This document shows, piece by piece, positions 1 to 6,789 of a stretch of 9,142 bases of DNA (position 1 is the first letter of the stretch; every line of letters starts with the position of its first letter). Both the position numbers and the translations under genes were made by a program. The DNA is from an uncultured Variovorax sp. GTDB taxonomy: Bacteria; Pseudomonadota; Gammaproteobacteria; Burkholderiales; Burkholderiaceae. The notes beneath the pieces are model-generated. The model ran no database searches. It worked only from the letters and a program-made list of their open reading frames with translations, and was not told the DNA's origin. The stretch lies in NCBI GenBank assembly GCA_946478645.1, contig CAMLCW010000206.1, positions 1 through 9,142 of the forward strand, in the 5' to 3' direction.

Positions 1-367
1 CCGGCGGCGGAATGTCGTAGCTGCGGCGCCAGACCAGCACCTGCTCGTCGCCGAACTTCCTGGCCGTCTCGGCCTTGTTCAGGCCCTGCAGCGCCCCGTA
101 GTGGCGCTCGTTCAGGCGCCAGGACTTGACGGTGGGCAGCCATTGCCGGTCCATCTCGTCCAGGCAATGCCACAGGGTGTGGATGGCGCGCTTGAGCACG
201 CTGGTGTGGCAGATGTCGAACTCGTAGCGCTCGGCCTTGAGCAGGCGCCCGGCGGTCCTGGCCTGCTCGATGCCGGTGGGCGTGAGGTCCACGTCGGTCC
301 AGCCGGTGAAGCGGTTGTCCAGGTTCCAGGTCGATTCGCCATGGCGGATCAGAACGAGCTTGTGCAT
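1..367 (-). CDS. gpmA: 2,3-bisphosphoglycerate-dependent phosphoglycerate mutase, 3' end outside window
   Basis: This enzyme interconverts 3- and 2-phosphoglycerate in cytoplasmic glycolysis and gluconeogenesis through a phosphohistidine intermediate. The minus strand from the ATG at 367-365 translates to 122 residues and runs off the window edge; the family is usually about 230-250 residues, so roughly half is present. Visible are the N-terminal [10 protein letters not shown] motif with the phosphorylated His at residue 9, Arg8, [12 protein letters not shown] (21-32), Arg60, and [15 protein letters not shown] (84-98) containing the general acid/base Glu87. These are the hallmarks of the cofactor-dependent (GpmA) class, not the metal-dependent GpmI/GpmM class. 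No strong Shine-Dalgarno is visible before the ATG. The gene is divergent from the rhodanese gene, with 78 bases between the two starts. Identity is very secure. Confidence 0.97.
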   Translation of the reverse strand, partial: MHKLVLIRHGESTWNLDNRFTGWTDVDLTPTGIEQARTAGRLLKAERYEFDICHTSVLKRAIHTLWHCLDEMDRQWLPTVKSWRLNERHYGALQGLNKAETARKFGDEQVLVWRRSYDIPPP

Positions 368-393
368 GGGGGCTGCGGGCCGGCAAAAGCAGC

Positions 394-405
394 GATTCTA
401 GAATC
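394..405. promoter_or_regulatory. Palindromic candidate divergent -10 region between gpmA and the rhodanese gene
   Basis: The perfect 12-base palindrome GATTCTAGAATC lies in the middle of the 78-base divergent region. It reads as a sigma70-like TAGAAT hexamer on both strands (399-404 on plus, 395-400 on minus), so one element could serve both directions. It is the most AT-rich spot in the region. I see no good -35 box at 16-18 bases in either direction, so this may instead be an operator. Call by inspection only. Confidence 0.45.
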
Positions 406-445
406 CCGGGTTTGCGCCCGTGGGCGCGGGACTCAAAAGGAACCG

Positions 446-853
446 ATGGACTTCGTCATCAACAACTGGATGCTGATCGTGCTGGCGCTCGCCTCGGGCG
501 GCATGCTGCTGTGGCCGCCGGCCGGGCGTGGTGGCGGCAGCGGCCTCACCGCGGCGGCGGCCGTGCAGCTGATCAACCGCGAGCGGGCCGTCGTCGTGGA
601 CGTGGGCGACCCCGAGGAGTTCGCCGCCGGCCACGTGGCCGGCGCGCGCAACGTGCCGCTGGGCCAGCTCGAGCAGCGCCTGCCCGAGGTGGTGAAGAAC
701 AAGACCGTGCCGCTGATCCTGGTGTGCGCCACCGGCGCGCGTGCCGGGCGCGCGGCGGGCGCGGCCAAGAAACTGGGCTACGACAAGGCCCAAGCGCTGG
801 CCGGCGGGCTCAAGGCCTGGAAAGACGCTAACCTGCCGGTCGAGAAAGCCTAG
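446..853 (+). CDS. Membrane-anchored rhodanese-like protein (YibN type)
   Basis: The protein is a single-domain rhodanese of 135 residues behind one N-terminal membrane segment. Residues 8-23 (WMLIVLALASGGMLLW) are hydrophobic. A short Gly/Arg linker follows, then a rhodanese domain from about 35 to 132 with VVVDVGDPEEFAAGHVAGARNVPL (in part) typical of the fold. The active-site loop CATGARAGR has the sulfur-accepting Cys94, so it looks catalytically competent, whereas E. coli YibN as I recall it lacks Cys there. The first Arg after the helix (Arg28) suggests the domain faces the cytoplasm, which is inference. I chose ATG 446 because AAAAGGA (435-441) precedes it and the family starts this way; the open frame upstream to 101 is non-homologous antisense of gpmA. 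grxC follows after 17 bases. The order with grxC-secB-gpsA matches E. coli yibN. The sulfur substrate is unknown. Confidence 0.92.
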   Translation: MDFVINNWMLIVLALASGGMLLWPPAGRGGGSGLTAAAAVQLINRERAVVVDVGDPEEFAAGHVAGARNVPLGQLEQRLPEVVKNKTVPLILVCATGARAGRAAGAAKKLGYDKAQALAGGLKAWKDANLPVEKA

Positions 854-870
854 GAAAGCACCCCGTTCGC

Positions 871-1131
871 ATGCAAGCCGTCACCATGTACACCACCGCC
901 GTCTGCCCGTACTGCATCCGGGCCAAGCAGATCCTCAAGGCGCGCGGCGTCCAGCAGATCAACGAGGTCCGCGTCGACACCCAGCCGCACGAACGCGTGA
1001 AGATGATGGAAATCACCGGCCAGCGCACCGTGCCGCAGATCTTCATCGGCGACACCCACGTGGGCGGCTGCGACGACCTGGCGGCGCTGGACAGCCAGGG
1101 CGGGCTGCTGCCCCTTCTGAACGGCTCCTGA
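871..1131 (+). CDS. grxC: Glutaredoxin 3
   Basis: This is a small cytoplasmic dithiol glutaredoxin of 86 residues that reduces protein disulfides and mixed glutathione disulfides using glutathione. The redox motif CPYC is at residues 12-15. The cis-Pro glutathione-binding motif TVPQIFIG is at 53-60 and GGCDDL at 65-70, including Cys67 as in Grx3 proteins. Length and N-terminus match E. coli GrxC (about 83 residues), which supports ATG 871 over the in-frame ATG at 886. The likely Shine-Dalgarno AGGAAAG (852-858) overlaps the rhodanese stop codon and lies somewhat far from the ATG, suggesting coupled translation. The gene sits between the rhodanese and secB genes as in enterobacteria. Confidence 0.97.
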   Translation: MQAVTMYTTAVCPYCIRAKQILKARGVQQINEVRVDTQPHERVKMMEITGQRTVPQIFIGDTHVGGCDDLAALDSQGGLLPLLNGS

Positions 1132-1137
1132 GATAAT
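1129..1137 (+). promoter_or_regulatory. Candidate extended -10 promoter for secB-gpsA
   Basis: TGAGATAAT has the extended -10 form TGN followed by GATAAT, which differs from TATAAT in one position. It overlaps the grxC stop codon (TGA, 1129-1131). No convincing -35 hexamer lies 16-18 bases upstream, which extended -10 promoters can tolerate. A start site near 1143-1145 would give secB a leader of about 50 bases containing the hairpin at 1155-1172. Prediction by eye only. Confidence 0.45.
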
Positions 1138-1154
1138 TCCCGGCCGAATCCCCC

Positions 1155-1180
1155 GGCCCGCTTCGGCGGGCCTTGTCTTT
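1155..1180 (+). terminator. GC hairpin with U-rich tail between grxC and secB
   Basis: GGCCCGC (1155-1161) and GCGGGCC (1166-1172) form a perfect 7-bp stem closed by the very stable TTCG tetraloop. The tail TTGTCTTT (1173-1180) has six T in eight bases. The form is that of an intrinsic terminator reading rightward. It lies only 24 bases before the secB ATG and downstream of the likely secB promoter, so it could end the rhodanese-grxC transcript, partly attenuate secB, or act as a 5' stabilising hairpin. Confidence 0.7.
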
Positions 1181-1196
1181 GCACCGAAAGCACTCC

Positions 1197-1655
1197 ATGG
1201 CCGAGCAACAGGACCCCGTCTTCCAGATCCAGCGCGTGTACCTCAAGGAAGCGTCGCTGGAGCAGCCCAATTCGCCCGCGATCCTGCTCGAGCAGGAGCA
1301 GCCGGCCGTCGACATCCAGCTGGGCGTCGAGGCCTCGCAGGCCGCCGAGGGCATGTACGAAGTGTGCGTGACGGCCACCGTCACCACCAAGATCAAGGAC
1401 CGCACGGTGTTCCTGGTCGAGGCCAAGCAGGCCGGCATCTTCGAGATCCGCAACCTGCCGGCCGACCAGATGAACCCGGTGATGGGCATCGCCTGCCCGC
1501 AGATCGTCTATCCGTACCTGCGCGCCAACGTCTCGGACATCGTCACCCGTGCCGGCTTCCCGCCCGTGCACCTGGCCGAGATCAACTTCCAGGCCATGTA
1601 CGAGCAGCAGCAGGCGCAGGCCGCCGGCCAGCCCTCGCCGATCGTCACGCAGTAA
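1197..1655 (+). CDS. secB: Protein-export chaperone SecB
   Basis: SecB is the cytoplasmic tetrameric chaperone that holds secretory preproteins unfolded and delivers them to SecA at the Sec translocon. The 152-residue length matches the family (about 155 in E. coli). The conserved [12 protein letters not shown] stretch (9-20), the beta-sheet core with [12 protein letters not shown] (54-65), AGIFEIRNL (79-87), [23 protein letters not shown] (100-122, in part) and [10 protein letters not shown] (126-135) are all recognisable. The C-terminus is a Gln-rich tail. I chose ATG 1197 because it gives the family N-terminus (MAEQQDPVF); the in-frame TTG at 1173 falls in the terminator tail and adds non-conserved residues. 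gpsA follows after 24 bases, as in E. coli. Confidence 0.97.
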   Translation: MAEQQDPVFQIQRVYLKEASLEQPNSPAILLEQEQPAVDIQLGVEASQAAEGMYEVCVTATVTTKIKDRTVFLVEAKQAGIFEIRNLPADQMNPVMGIACPQIVYPYLRANVSDIVTRAGFPPVHLAEINFQAMYEQQQAQAAGQPSPIVTQ

Positions 1656-1669
1656 GCGCTGCACAGCGC
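1656..1669 (+). other. Small hairpin in the secB-gpsA gap
   Basis: GCGCT (1656-1660) and AGCGC (1665-1669) can form a 5-bp stem with a GCAC loop directly after the secB stop codon. There is no T-run after it, so it is not a terminator. It occupies the place where a Shine-Dalgarno for gpsA would be expected, and no good one is visible before the gpsA ATG at 1680. A role is speculative. Confidence 0.35.
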
Positions 1670-1679
1670 CGCGACGCCG

Positions 1680-2696
1680 ATGAAGATCTGCGTTCATGGC
1701 GCCGGAGCCTGGGGCACGGCGCTCGCTGTCAATGCGGCAGGCCGCCATGAGGTCACGCTCTGGGCGCGCGATGCGGCCCAGGCCGAGGCGATCGCGAACG
1801 CGCGCGAAAACCGCCGTTACCTGCCGGGCCTCGCGCTGCCGCCAAGCCTCGTCGTGCGCGCAGGCGACCTGCGCGAGGCGCAGGCCGGCGCCGACCTCGT
1901 CATCGTCGCCACCCCGATGGCCGCGCTGCGCCAGCAGCTCATCGCATTGCGCGGCACGCGCGTGCCCGTCGCCTGGCTCTGCAAGGGTGTGGAACCCGCG
2001 CTCGGCGGTGACGCCGCCTCCTTCGGCATGCTGGCCCACGAAATCTGGGCCCAGGTGGCACCCGCCCTCAAGGCCGGCGTGCTCAGCGGGCCGAGCTTCG
2101 CCCAGGAAGTCGCCGAGGGCCGGCCCACCGCTCTGGTGGCGGCCAGCCCGCATGCCGAGGTGCGCGACGCGCTCGTCGATGCCTTCCACGGCCCGGCGCT
2201 GCGCGTCTACGCCAACGACGACATCGTCGGCGTCGAGGTCGGCGGCGCCGTCAAGAACGTGCTGGCCATCGCCACGGGCCTGTGCGACGGCCTGGCGCTG
2301 GGCCTGAACGCGCGCGCCGCGCTCATCACGCGCGGCCTGGCCGAAATGACCCGCTTCGGACTCGCGCTCGGCGCGCGTGCCGAGACCTTCATGGGTCTGT
2401 CGGGGCTCGGCGACCTGGTGCTCACGGCCACCGGCGACCTCTCGCGCAACCGCAAGGTGGGGCTGCTGCTCGCGCAGGGCCGGACGCTGGCCGAGGCCGT
2501 GGCATCGCTGGGCCATGTGGCCGAAGGCGTCTACTGCGCCCGCACCGTGGTGCAGCGCGCGCGCAGCCTCGGCGTGGAGATGCCGATCGCCGAAGGGGTG
2601 GTCGCGCTGCTCGACGGTCGGCTCGGCCCGAAGGAAGCCGTCGCCTCGCTGACCGGCCGCGATCCGGTGCCTGAATCGGTCCGGGCGGGTTCCTGA
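1680..2696 (+). CDS. gpsA: NAD(P)-dependent glycerol-3-phosphate dehydrogenase
   Basis: This cytoplasmic enzyme reduces dihydroxyacetone phosphate to sn-glycerol 3-phosphate, the backbone precursor of membrane phospholipids. The protein has 338 residues, as expected for the family (339 in E. coli). The N-terminal Rossmann motif GAGAWGTA is at residues 7-14, followed by LVIVATPM (73-80), CKGVEP with Lys102 (101-106) and [11 protein letters not shown] (135-145). The catalytic Lys192 is in [13 protein letters not shown] (188-200) at exactly the E. coli position. [11 protein letters not shown] (239-249) and SRNRKVG with Arg256 (255-261) form the substrate-binding region. It is the last gene of the conserved rhodanese-grxC-secB-gpsA cluster; E. 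coli continues with cysE, here replaced by nadC. No clear ribosome binding site is visible. Confidence 0.97.
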   Translation: MKICVHGAGAWGTALAVNAAGRHEVTLWARDAAQAEAIANARENRRYLPGLALPPSLVVRAGDLREAQAGADLVIVATPMAALRQQLIALRGTRVPVAWLCKGVEPALGGDAASFGMLAHEIWAQVAPALKAGVLSGPSFAQEVAEGRPTALVAASPHAEVRDALVDAFHGPALRVYANDDIVGVEVGGAVKNVLAIATGLCDGLALGLNARAALITRGLAEMTRFGLALGARAETFMGLSGLGDLVLTATGDLSRNRKVGLLLAQGRTLAEAVASLGHVAEGVYCARTVVQRARSLGVEMPIAEGVVALLDGRLGPKEAVASLTGRDPVPESVRAGS

Positions 2697-2714
2697 CGAA
2701 GGGCTTCTGCAACT

Positions 2715-2756
2715 GCGCGACAGGCCAAGAGACAAAGAGACGAGACAACAAGAGAA
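2715..2756 (+). promoter_or_regulatory. T-free, purine-rich nadC leader with GAGAC repeats
   Basis: The 59-base gpsA-nadC gap ends in a 42-base stretch without a single T and far richer in A than its surroundings. It contains three copies of GAGAC (2729-2733, 2737-2741, 2742-2746). Such a stretch would be unstructured in RNA and could act as a ribosome standby or translation-enhancing leader, since only a weak AAGAGA precedes the nadC ATG. I see no -10/-35 pair or operator here. Function is inferred. Confidence 0.35.
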
Positions 2757-3661
2757 TGACTGCCGACAGCCCCCGTTTTGATTTTTCGGTGCCCGCGGTG
2801 CGCGCACTGGCCGAGGCCGATGCGGCGCGCGCCCTGCAGGAGGACGTGGCCGACGGCGACCTGACCGCTTCGCTGGTCGACCCGGCCCGCCGCGCCCGTG
2901 CCCGCATCCTGGCGCGCGAAGCGGCCGTCGTGTGCGGCTCGCCGTGGGTCGAAGCCACGTTGCGGCAGCTCGATCCCGAGGCCCGCATCCGCTGGCACTG
3001 CGGCGAGGGCGAGCGCTGCGCGGCCGACCAGGTGGTGCTCGAGATCGAAGGCGCCGCACGCGCGCTGCTGACCGCCGAGCGCACCGCGCTCAACTTTTTG
3101 CAGCTGCTGAGTGCGGTGGCCACCAAGACGGCGCAATACGCCGACGCGGTCCGCGGCACGCGCGCGCGCATCGTCGACACCCGCAAGACGCTGCCAGGCC
3201 TGCGGCTGGCCCAGAAATACGCGGTGCGCACGGGCGGCGGCCTGAACCACCGCATCGGCCTCTACGACGCGGTCCTTATCAAGGAAAACCACATTGCCGC
3301 TGCCGGCGGCGTGGCCGCTGCCGGCGGCGTGGCCGCTGCGCTGCGCGCGGTGGCGCCGGCCGCGCAGCGCGCCGCCTTCGTCGAAGTCGAGGTCGAGACG
3401 CTGGCCCAGCTGCGCGAGGCGCTCGACGCCGGCGCGCGCATGGTGCTGCTCGACAACATGGACCTGCCTACGCTGCGCGAGGCGGTGCGCATCAACGACG
3501 AGGCCGGCGAGGCGCGCCGGGCCGTGCTCGAGATTTCGGGCGGCGTGACGCTCGATGGCCTGCGCGCACTGGCCGAAACCGGCGTCGACCGCATCTCCAT
3601 CGGCGCGCTGACCAAGGACGTCAAGGCCATCGACTACTCGATGCGCTTCCAGGAAGGCTGA
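2756..3661 (+). CDS. nadC: Nicotinate-nucleotide pyrophosphorylase (quinolinate phosphoribosyltransferase)
   Basis: NadC converts quinolinate and PRPP to nicotinate mononucleotide, CO2 and pyrophosphate, feeding NAD synthesis. The protein has 301 residues, slightly longer than the usual 280-300. Family motifs are present in order: [10 protein letters not shown] with Arg109 (107-116), [10 protein letters not shown] with Arg143 and Lys144 (141-150), [26 protein letters not shown] (154-179, in part) with His165, Arg166 and Lys176, VEVEVET (209-215), LLDNMD with Asp233 (231-236) and [10 protein letters not shown] (260-269). All the basic phosphate- and quinolinate-binding residues appear intact. 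Directly after KENHI the sequence repeats AAAGGV twice (181-186, 187-192), encoded by an 18-bp tandem duplication that adds six residues. nadA starts 7 bases after the stop, indicating one operon. Confidence 0.97.
   Translation: MTADSPRFDFSVPAVRALAEADAARALQEDVADGDLTASLVDPARRARARILAREAAVVCGSPWVEATLRQLDPEARIRWHCGEGERCAADQVVLEIEGAARALLTAERTALNFLQLLSAVATKTAQYADAVRGTRARIVDTRKTLPGLRLAQKYAVRTGGGLNHRIGLYDAVLIKENHIAAAGGVAAAGGVAAALRAVAPAAQRAAFVEVEVETLAQLREALDAGARMVLLDNMDLPTLREAVRINDEAGEARRAVLEISGGVTLDGLRALAETGVDRISIGALTKDVKAIDYSMRFQEG
3296..3338 (+). repeat. 18-bp in-frame tandem duplication inside nadC
   Basis: The unit GCCGCTGCCGGCGGCGTG occurs at 3296-3313 and identically at 3314-3331. A 7-base partial third copy (GCCGCTG) follows at 3332-3338. 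It starts on a codon boundary and encodes AAAGGV twice, then AAA. Identity of the two copies suggests a recent slippage event. It lies in the small loop or helix start after the conserved KENH motif. Confidence 0.97.
3651..3657 (+). promoter_or_regulatory. nadA ribosome binding site inside the nadC 3' end
   Basis: AGGAAGG lies within the last codons of nadC and 11 bases before the nadA ATG at 3669. Its position supports that start and implies that ribosomes finishing nadC pass over the nadA initiation site, so translation of the two is probably coupled. Confidence 0.6.
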
Positions 3662-3668
3662 CCCGGCC

Positions 3669-4784
3669 ATGCTGTCCTCGCGCATCGACGTCGATTACGA
3701 GCAGCCCGCCGCCGCGGGCGCCGCCTGCAGCACGCGCCATGCCTGGGCGCGTGTGCCGCCCGAGCCTTCGCCCGACGAGCGCAGCGCGCTCAAGGCGCGC
3801 ATCCGCCGGCTGCTGCGCGAACGCAATGCGGTCATGGTGTCGCACTTCTACGTGCATCCCGACCTGCAGGACCTTGCAGAAGAGACCGGCGGCATCGTGA
3901 GCGATTCGCTCGAGATGGCACGCTTCGGCCGTGACCATGCCGCGACCACGCTCGTGGTCTCGGGCGTGCGCTTCATGGGCGAGACCTCGAAGATTCTCTC
4001 GCCCGAGAAGCGCGTGCTGATGCCCGATCTCGACGCCAACTGCTCGCTCGACCTCGGCTGCCCGGTCGAGGCGTTCAGCGCCTTCTGCGACCAGCACCCG
4101 GACCGCACCGTGGTGGTCTACGCCAACACCAGCGCGGCCGTGAAGGCGCGTGCCGACTGGCTCGTCACCTCGAGCTGCGCGCTCGACGTGGTGAACGCGC
4201 TGCATGCCGCGGGGCAGAAGATCCTCTGGGGCCCCGACCGGCACCTCGGCGACTACATCCAGCGCCAGACCGGCGCCGACATGGTGAGCTGGAACGGCGC
4301 CTGCATCGTGCATGACGAGTTCAAGGCGCTCGAACTCGAACTGCTCAAGAAGGAACACCCCAAGGCCAAGGTGCTGGTGCATCCCGAATCGCCGGCCGAC
4401 GTGATCGCGCTGGCCGATGCGGTGGGCTCGACCTCGGCGATCCTGAGCGCGGCGCAGCGCCTGGATGCCGCCGAATTCATCGTCGCCACCGACACCGGCA
4501 TGCTGCACAAGCTGCGCACGCTGAACCCCGGCAAGACCTTCATCGAAGCGCCCACCGCGGGCAACGGCGGCACCTGCAAGAGCTGCGCGCATTGCCCGTG
4601 GATGGCGATGAACGGCCTCGCGGAACTCGCGAACGCGCTTGAGACCGGCGCGGGCGAGGTCCATGTCGATCCGGCGCTCGGGCTGCGCGCGCGCGTGCCG
4701 ATCGACCGGATGCTGGCGTTCACGGCCGGGCTCAAGAACGGGCAGGCGGCGGGCAGCCTGGTCGCCGGCATCGGCGCGGCTTGA
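3669..4784 (+). CDS. nadA: Quinolinate synthase, [4Fe-4S] enzyme
   Basis: NadA condenses iminoaspartate (from NadB) with dihydroxyacetone phosphate to quinolinate, using a [4Fe-4S] cluster. The protein has 371 residues. Motifs in order: [18 protein letters not shown] (58-75), [13 protein letters not shown] (98-110), [12 protein letters not shown] (122-133), [10 protein letters not shown] (151-160), GACIVHDEF (210-218) and [16 protein letters not shown] (300-315). The probable cluster ligands are Cys125, Cys212 and Cys309. Their spacings of 87 and 97 residues equal those of E. coli Cys113, Cys200 and Cys297. The CxxCxxC form (303, 306, 309) is that of the proteobacterial long type. The N-terminal 30 or so residues are a weakly conserved extension. 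It is in an operon with nadC, whose enzyme uses its product, and it faces the convergent queD across REP-like hairpins. Confidence 0.97.
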   Translation: MLSSRIDVDYEQPAAAGAACSTRHAWARVPPEPSPDERSALKARIRRLLRERNAVMVSHFYVHPDLQDLAEETGGIVSDSLEMARFGRDHAATTLVVSGVRFMGETSKILSPEKRVLMPDLDANCSLDLGCPVEAFSAFCDQHPDRTVVVYANTSAAVKARADWLVTSSCALDVVNALHAAGQKILWGPDRHLGDYIQRQTGADMVSWNGACIVHDEFKALELELLKKEHPKAKVLVHPESPADVIALADAVGSTSAILSAAQRLDAAEFIVATDTGMLHKLRTLNPGKTFIEAPTAGNGGTCKSCAHCPWMAMNGLAELANALETGAGEVHVDPALGLRARVPIDRMLAFTAGLKNGQAAGSLVAGIGAA

Positions 4785-4790
4785 ATGGCT

Positions 4791-4886
4791 CCTTCCCCCT
4801 CCGGGGGAAGGTTGGGATGGGGGCGGGCAGGGCGCCTGTTGCGAGCGCCGCCGGCCCCCACCCCGCCCTCCCCCGAAGGGGGAGGG
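4791..4886. repeat. Inverted pair of REP-like hairpins (BIME-like) between convergent nadA and queD
   Basis: Two related units face each other. The first has the stem CCTTCCCCC/GGGGGAAGG (4791-4799 with 4803-4811, loop TCC) followed by TTGGGATGGGGGCGGG. The second, read on the minus strand, has stem CCCTCCCCC/GGGGGAGGG (4878-4886 with 4866-4874, loop TTC) followed by CGGGGTGGGGGCCGG. The heads and tails match with few differences. Between them GGCGC (4831-4835) pairs with GCGCC (4845-4849). No U-run follows either stem in its outgoing direction, so these are not classic intrinsic terminators, though they may protect both 3' ends. The gap between the two stop codons is 110 bases and contains no gene. 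The class resembles repeats I remember as common in Betaproteobacteria. Confidence 0.8.
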
Positions 4887-4894
4887 AGAAAAAC

Positions 4895-5257
4895 CTAGAA
4901 ATCCAGCGTGCAGGCGTCCCCCAGCGCCTCGCGCCACACGCGCACCCGCGCGAGCGAAGGCCGCAGCTCGGGCAGCGCGTCCGCAATGAACAGGCAGAGA
5001 TTCTCGAGCGTCGGCGGATGCAGCCCTTCGACCTCGTCCAGCAGCCGATGGTCGAGCTGCTCGCGCACCTCGTCGAGCCTGCGCCGCAGCAGGCCCAGGT
5101 CGATCACCATGCCCGTGGCCGGATCACGCTCGCCCGCAACCCACACTTCGGCGTGGTAGGTGTGGCCGTGGATGCGGCGGCTGCCCTCGGCCTCGATCTC
5201 GCGCCGGAGCGTGTGCGCCGCATCGAAGAAGAAGCGTTGGCTGATCGTGAATCGCAT
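4895..5257 (-). CDS. queD: 6-carboxytetrahydropterin synthase (QueD) family protein, lacking the usual catalytic Cys
   Basis: QueD converts dihydroneopterin triphosphate to 6-carboxytetrahydropterin, the first committed step to the 7-deazaguanine of queuosine in tRNA. The 120-residue length is right for the family. The zinc ligands His15 (FDAAHTL) and His30 and His32 (RIHGHTYH) are present. The proton-relay pair LDH (Asp69, His70) and Glu110 (VWREALGDACTLDF) are also present. In canonical QueD a nucleophilic Cys sits four residues before HGH (CxxxHGH); here that residue is Ser26 (SRRIHGH). The neighbouring queE, whose enzyme uses the QueD product, supports a role in this pathway, but the chemistry may differ or another COG0720 activity may apply. 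The start at 5257 fits the family N-terminus, with AGGAC (5267-5271) nine bases upstream. Confidence 0.85.
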   Translation of the reverse strand: MRFTISQRFFFDAAHTLRREIEAEGSRRIHGHTYHAEVWVAGERDPATGMVIDLGLLRRRLDEVREQLDHRLLDEVEGLHPPTLENLCLFIADALPELRPSLARVRVWREALGDACTLDF

Positions 5258-5266
5258 GAAAGAAAA

Positions 5267-5289
5267 GTCCTGCCTAACGGATGTCCTGC

Positions 5290-5298
<9 letters not shown>
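5267..5298 (-). repeat. 16-bp tandem duplication covering the queE stop codon and queD ribosome binding site
   Basis: On the minus strand ATCCGCTAGGCAGGAC (5298-5283) is followed directly by ATCCGTTAGGCAGGAC (5282-5267), with one base different. The first copy holds the last two codons and the stop of queE. The second copy supplies AGGAC at the right distance from the queD ATG, and the first copy contains the same AGGAC 16 bases further upstream. Confidence 0.95.
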
Positions 5299-6783
<1,485 letters not shown>

Positions 6784-6789
6784 CAGGGC

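Noticed and set aside
101..445. Upstream in-frame extension of the rhodanese gene to an ATG at 101
   Set aside because: The added 115 residues are antisense to gpmA and not rhodanese-like; a Shine-Dalgarno and a membrane segment fit the start at 446.
1173..1196. TTG start giving SecB eight more residues
   Set aside because: The TTG is inside the tail of the terminator-like hairpin and the extra residues do not match SecB N-termini; ATG 1197 does.
828..3059. A 743-codon open frame on the minus strand across grxC, secB, gpsA and the start of nadC
   Set aside because: It is fully antisense to four genes with clear family motifs. Its residues are dominated by Arg, Gly, Ala and His as expected from complementing GC-rich codons, and it shows no domain I recognise.
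3296..3338. The nadC repeat as the start of a CRISPR-like or microsatellite array
   Set aside because: There are only two full in-frame units with no spacers and the reading frame continues normally.
2531..3685. A 384-codon minus-strand open frame antisense to nadC
   Set aside because: It lies wholly over gpsA and nadC coding sequence and has no recognisable motif; long antisense frames are common in DNA with GC-rich third positions.
5258..5289. A preQ1 riboswitch in front of queD or queE
   Set aside because: There are only 32 bases before queD, mostly the tandem duplication, and queE overlaps panC, so neither gap can hold the conserved preQ1 aptamer.
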